A stretch of DNA of 64,000 bases, from NCBI GenBank assembly GCA_033283335.1, contig JAWMQP010000007.1, positions 1 to 64,000 of the forward strand. The letters run 5' to 3'. The notes below the pieces were generated by a model. It was not told where the DNA came from and made no database searches. It saw only the letters and a list, made by a program, of their open reading frames with translations. Source of the stretch: Pseudomaricurvus sp033283335. Lineage in GTDB: Bacteria > Pseudomonadota > Gammaproteobacteria > Pseudomonadales > Cellvibrionaceae. Each line of letters opens with the position of its first letter. The stretch's first letter is position 1. A program made the translations under genes and the position numbers. This document shows, piece after piece, positions 61,005 to 64,000 of this stretch.

Positions 61005-62207
61005 GTGAGCAGGCGTTTTCCCATACCCATACCGGTGGTCATTCTCCTCTTGGGGGGGATGGTAGTGGCCGCAGTCGCCACCCTGAAACCCTCGCCCAGC
61101 CCCGAACCTCCCTCTGCCATCGAGCCGCCAAAAGTCGCCGTGGTACTGGCCAATCCGTCCGTACAGGCATTGACCGTGACCTCCCAGGGCACGGTAGCCC
61201 CGAGACGCGAAATCAGCCTGGTAGCTGAAATCAGCGGTCGCATCACTGACGTGGCCCCCACCTTTGTGGAGGGCGCCTTTGTCCGCGCTGACCAAACTCT
61301 GGTCACCATTGACCCGCGCGATTACCAGCTGGCGCTGCTGCGGGCCGAAGCGCAGGTGGCCGATGCCCGGCAGCTGCTGGCCACCGAGCAGGGACGAGCC
61401 CGCCAGGCCCAGCGTGAGTGGCGTGATCTGGGCAACCCACAAGCCAATGACCTGTTTCTGCGCAAACCCCAACTGGCCGCCGCCGAGGCCATGTTGCAAT
61501 CGGCCCAAGCCGACCGCGATCAAGCGCAACTGAATCTACAGCGCACGCAAGTGGCGGTGCCGTTTGACGGCCGAATTCGTCAAACCCAGGTGGACCTGGG
61601 CCAGTATGTTACTCCGGGCACCCCCATCGCCGAGGTCTACGACACCAGCGTGGCACAGGTTCGGCTGCCGCTGACCGACCGCCAGGTGGCACTGGTCAAC
61701 CTGCCACTGGGTCTCGGCTCTCAAACCGCGGACGGCGCCACACAGACCTATGAAGGTCCGGCAGTGACCCTCAGCGGCACGATCGCCGGCCGCCGCTATC
61801 ACTGGCAGGGACAGATTACCCGCACAGAAGCCAGCCTCGATACCCGCACCCGCTTCTATTACGCCATTGCTGAAGTCAAAGACCCCTATCTGGCGGCACA
61901 GACAGAACATGAAGCGCCGCTGATTGTCGGCTTGTTTGTCGAGGCGCAAATCCGCGGACGGGAGCTGGATAATGTGGTGACGGTGCCACGCCAGGCACTG
62001 TTCAAACGCAATCACATCTACACCGTCGACGGCGACAATAAAGTGCGGGAAAAAACCGTGACCCTGCTGCACACCAATGGCAATCAAGCCTGGATCCGCG
62101 GCGATTTAAGCGCCGGTGAAGCCATTGTTGTCGGCCAGCAAAGCTACCTCAGCGAAGGCCTGGTGGTGACACCGGAAACCGAACGGGAAATGGTTGCCGA
62201 CTCATGA
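61005..62207 (+). CDS. RND efflux periplasmic adaptor (membrane-fusion protein)
   Basis: 400 residues from GTG 61005, which has AAAGGAGG 4 nt upstream. One N-terminal membrane anchor (~8-28), no lipobox. A barrel-sandwich/lipoyl half (GTVAPRREISLVAEISGRIT) is followed by a coiled-coil hairpin (~100-165), the return lipoyl half (VAVPFDGRIRQTQVDLGQYV) and a beta-barrel. It links the inner-membrane pump to an outer-membrane channel, not encoded here. Its stop overlaps the pump start by 4 bp (ATGA). Substrate unknown. Confidence 0.93.
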   Translation: MSRRFPIPIPVVILLLGGMVVAAVATLKPSPSPEPPSAIEPPKVAVVLANPSVQALTVTSQGTVAPRREISLVAEISGRITDVAPTFVEGAFVRADQTLVTIDPRDYQLALLRAEAQVADARQLLATEQGRARQAQREWRDLGNPQANDLFLRKPQLAAAEAMLQSAQADRDQAQLNLQRTQVAVPFDGRIRQTQVDLGQYVTPGTPIAEVYDTSVAQVRLPLTDRQVALVNLPLGLGSQTADGATQTYEGPAVTLSGTIAGRRYHWQGQITRTEASLDTRTRFYYAIAEVKDPYLAAQTEHEAPLIVGLFVEAQIRGRELDNVVTVPRQALFKRNHIYTVDGDNKVREKTVTLLHTNGNQAWIRGDLSAGEAIVVGQQSYLSEGLVVTPETEREMVADS

Positions 62208-64000
62208 ATCGACTCATTCAATGGTTTGTGGATAACCCGATTGCGGCCAACCTGCTGATGGTACTGATTGTCCTCGGCGGCCTCAGCAATCTCGCCAGCC
62301 TCAACAAGGAAGTCTTTCCCGGTGTCGATACTGACTTGATTCAAGTGCAGGTTCCCTATCCCGGTGCTGGCCCCCGCGAGGTGGAAGAGCAGATCGTTAA
62401 ACGCATCGAGGAAGCCGTGGCCGACCTGGAGGGTATTGAGGAAATTAGCTCCACCTCCAAACTCGGGTCAGGCCTGGTCAACGTGGAGGCCATCAACGGC
62501 TACGATTCGCAACGGCTACTCAACGACATCAAAGCTCGGGTGGATGCCATTTCCACCTTCCCTGTCGACGCGGAAAAACCCATCATCACGGAAGTTCAAT
62601 GGCAGCGGGAAGTGATGAGCATCGGCCTGTACGGCGATGTGGATGAAGCCACCCTGAAACAGGCAGGCGAGAAATTGCGCGATGAAATTGCCCTGTTACC
62701 GGGGGTATCGATAGTCGAACTAAACGCAACTCGCCCTGATGAAATGTCAGTGGAGCTGGCCGAATACCAGCTGCGCCACTACAACCTGAGTTTTGAGCAG
62801 GTGGTCAATGCCATCCAGCAATCGTCTCTCAATCTGCCGGCCGGATTGATAAAAGCCGACACCGGTGATATCCAACTGCAAACTCGCGGCCAGGCTTACA
62901 ATGCCGATGATTTTCAGCGAATTGTGGTAGACAGCCGTGAAGACGGTGCCCAACTGACCCTGGGCGATATTGCCACTGTCACCGATGGTTTTGCCGAACA
63001 GGACCTTGTTGCCCGCCTGAATGGCAAACCAGCGGTTTTTCTGGAGGTGAAAAGCACCAACGACCCGGATGTACTGGCCATTGCCGGCACGGTCAATCAA
63101 TACCTTGAACAAGCCCGCCAACACCTGCCCGCCAACCTTGAGCTGACGGTCTGGCGCGACTGGTCTGAACTGTTTAAAGGGCGCATGAATCTGTTGCTGA
63201 AAAACTCCCTCAGCGGCCTGCTGTTAGTGTTTATCATTCTGATGCTGTTCCTGCGACCAGCTCTGGCCGGCTGGGTGTGCGCAGGTATAGGCATCGCCTT
63301 TATGGGGGCTCTGTGGCTGCTGCCGCTGGCGGGTGTCAGCCTTAACATGATCTCAATGTTCGCCTTTTTACTGGTGCTCGGCATCGTGGTGGACGATGCC
63401 ATCATTGTGGGTGAGAGCATCTACACCAAACAACAAAGTGGCTTGCAGGGGCATGCTGCCGCCGCTAACGGGGTCAAAAGCGTGAGCAAGCCCGTGCTGT
63501 TCGCGGTTATCAGCACCATGATTTTCTTTGTGCCGCTACTGGCAATTCCCGGTGCCATGGGCGATATGAGTTACGGCATTCCGGTGGTGGTGATTCTGGC
63601 CCTGTTTTTTTCTCTGGTGGAATCGATGTTGATCCTGCCGTCTCACTTATCCCATCTGAAGCCCGAAGCGCCGCCCACTCGTTCCTGGCAGCGCGGTTTG
63701 AAACGTGCTCGGGAAATGATGGCAGGCGGCCTTGATCGGTTTGCCGATCGAGTGTACCGGCCCAGATTACAACGCTTACTCGGCCACAACGGCAGCACCA
63801 TCGCCGTGTTCATTGTCGCCTTTGGACTCTCCATTGCGCTGTTTACCGGCGGCTGGATGAACCGCACGTTTATGCCCGTCGTGCCATCGGACTTTATCCG
63901 CATTCAGGTCAGCGTCCCCGAAGGCAGTCCATTTAAGGTTCAGCAGCATATCATCGAGCAATTGGAACACGGTATCGAACTGTTGAAGACCGATGAGCAA
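62204..64000 (+). CDS. RND efflux pump permease (C-terminal part beyond window)
   Basis: The first 599 codons of an AcrB-type pump; the usual length is ~1000-1050. Start MNRLIQWFVDNPIAANLLMV with the first membrane helix at ~10-30. The large periplasmic porter region (~35-330) contains VPYPGAGPREVEEQIVKRIE. Helices 2-6 follow, including the LGIVVDDAIIVGE motif with the proton-relay aspartate pair. Sequence resembles the AcrB/HAE family lacking a dedicated metal-pump signature, so drugs or lipophilic compounds are more likely than metals. The frame is intact to the window edge. Confidence 0.93.
   Translation, partial: MNRLIQWFVDNPIAANLLMVLIVLGGLSNLASLNKEVFPGVDTDLIQVQVPYPGAGPREVEEQIVKRIEEAVADLEGIEEISSTSKLGSGLVNVEAINGYDSQRLLNDIKARVDAISTFPVDAEKPIITEVQWQREVMSIGLYGDVDEATLKQAGEKLRDEIALLPGVSIVELNATRPDEMSVELAEYQLRHYNLSFEQVVNAIQQSSLNLPAGLIKADTGDIQLQTRGQAYNADDFQRIVVDSREDGAQLTLGDIATVTDGFAEQDLVARLNGKPAVFLEVKSTNDPDVLAIAGTVNQYLEQARQHLPANLELTVWRDWSELFKGRMNLLLKNSLSGLLLVFIILMLFLRPALAGWVCAGIGIAFMGALWLLPLAGVSLNMISMFAFLLVLGIVVDDAIIVGESIYTKQQSGLQGHAAAANGVKSVSKPVLFAVISTMIFFVPLLAIPGAMGDMSYGIPVVVILALFFSLVESMLILPSHLSHLKPEAPPTRSWQRGLKRAREMMAGGLDRFADRVYRPRLQRLLGHNGSTIAVFIVAFGLSIALFTGGWMNRTFMPVVPSDFIRIQVSVPEGSPFKVQQHIIEQLEHGIELLKTDEQ

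Noticed and set aside
60661..61008. 115-codon plus-strand frame before the RND genes
   Set aside because: No ribosome-binding site, no recognisable similarity, and it runs into the well-supported GTG start of the adaptor gene.

Overview
The window is a contiguous piece of chromosome from a gammaproteobacterium, most likely a marine, heterotrophic member of the Pseudomonadales/Cellvibrionales side of the class. This is inferred from protein resemblance and gene order. The blocks folA-thyA-lgt-TSUP and ptsP-rppH-HAD recall Pseudomonas, a TtpC/ExbB2/ExbD2/TonB2 system is typical of marine Gammaproteobacteria, and acpH, type-1 gshA and EI-Ntr (ptsP) are gammaproteobacterial. No tRNA, rRNA, CRISPR array, phage or insertion sequence was seen.

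Layout. 1-316: start of a secreted Asn/Ser/Asp-repeat protein with a 42-bp tandem repeat. 317-1067: AT-rich non-coding DNA. 1068-2426: taurine-pyruvate aminotransferase-like gene. 2769-7159: a transporter-like hybrid histidine kinase and a LuxR-type response regulator, facing the urea cluster. 7233-19881 (minus strand): a urea island in transcription order porin, urtABCDE, ureDABC, ureEF, ureG and a small His-containing secreted protein. 20141-25873: argE, argA, ilvD and a Crp-type regulator, with a repeat-rich gap before ilvD. 26028-31150: a TonB2-type energy-transduction operon. 31457-44488: housekeeping genes (folA, thyA, lgt, a TSUP permease, an NRDE protein, an L,D-transpeptidase, a MepK-like endopeptidase, ptsP, rppH, a HAD phosphatase, an imelysin-like lipoprotein, rlmI). 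44618-48879: an HDOD protein, a DUF4136 lipoprotein, acpH, gshA and one unknown gene. 49005-53901: a MocR-type regulator, an aldehyde dehydrogenase and an AGCS symporter. 54029-56041: kynA and kynU. 56056-60597: a CBS protein, a ChaN-like protein, an EVE protein and tex. 61005-64000: an RND efflux pair, with the pump truncated by the window end.

How the parts work together. The urea island is a full import-and-hydrolysis module. The outer-membrane porin and UrtABCDE deliver urea, UreABC hydrolyses it to ammonia and CO2, and UreDEFG insert nickel. The adjacent kinase/regulator pair is the obvious candidate controller. A second nitrogen/sulfur theme is inferred: the same paired direct repeat (CTGG[T/A]CTG cores, 19-20 bp apart) lies upstream of the Tpa-like gene and, nearly 50 kb away, between the aldehyde dehydrogenase and the AGCS symporter next to a MocR regulator. 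This suggests a split TauR-type taurine regulon.

The most unusual non-coding signal is a two-copy structured repeat (8197-8302 and 22927-23020). Its core is conserved and carries compensatory changes in an inner hairpin. Its long outer arms differ completely between the copies but are perfectly self-complementary within each copy.
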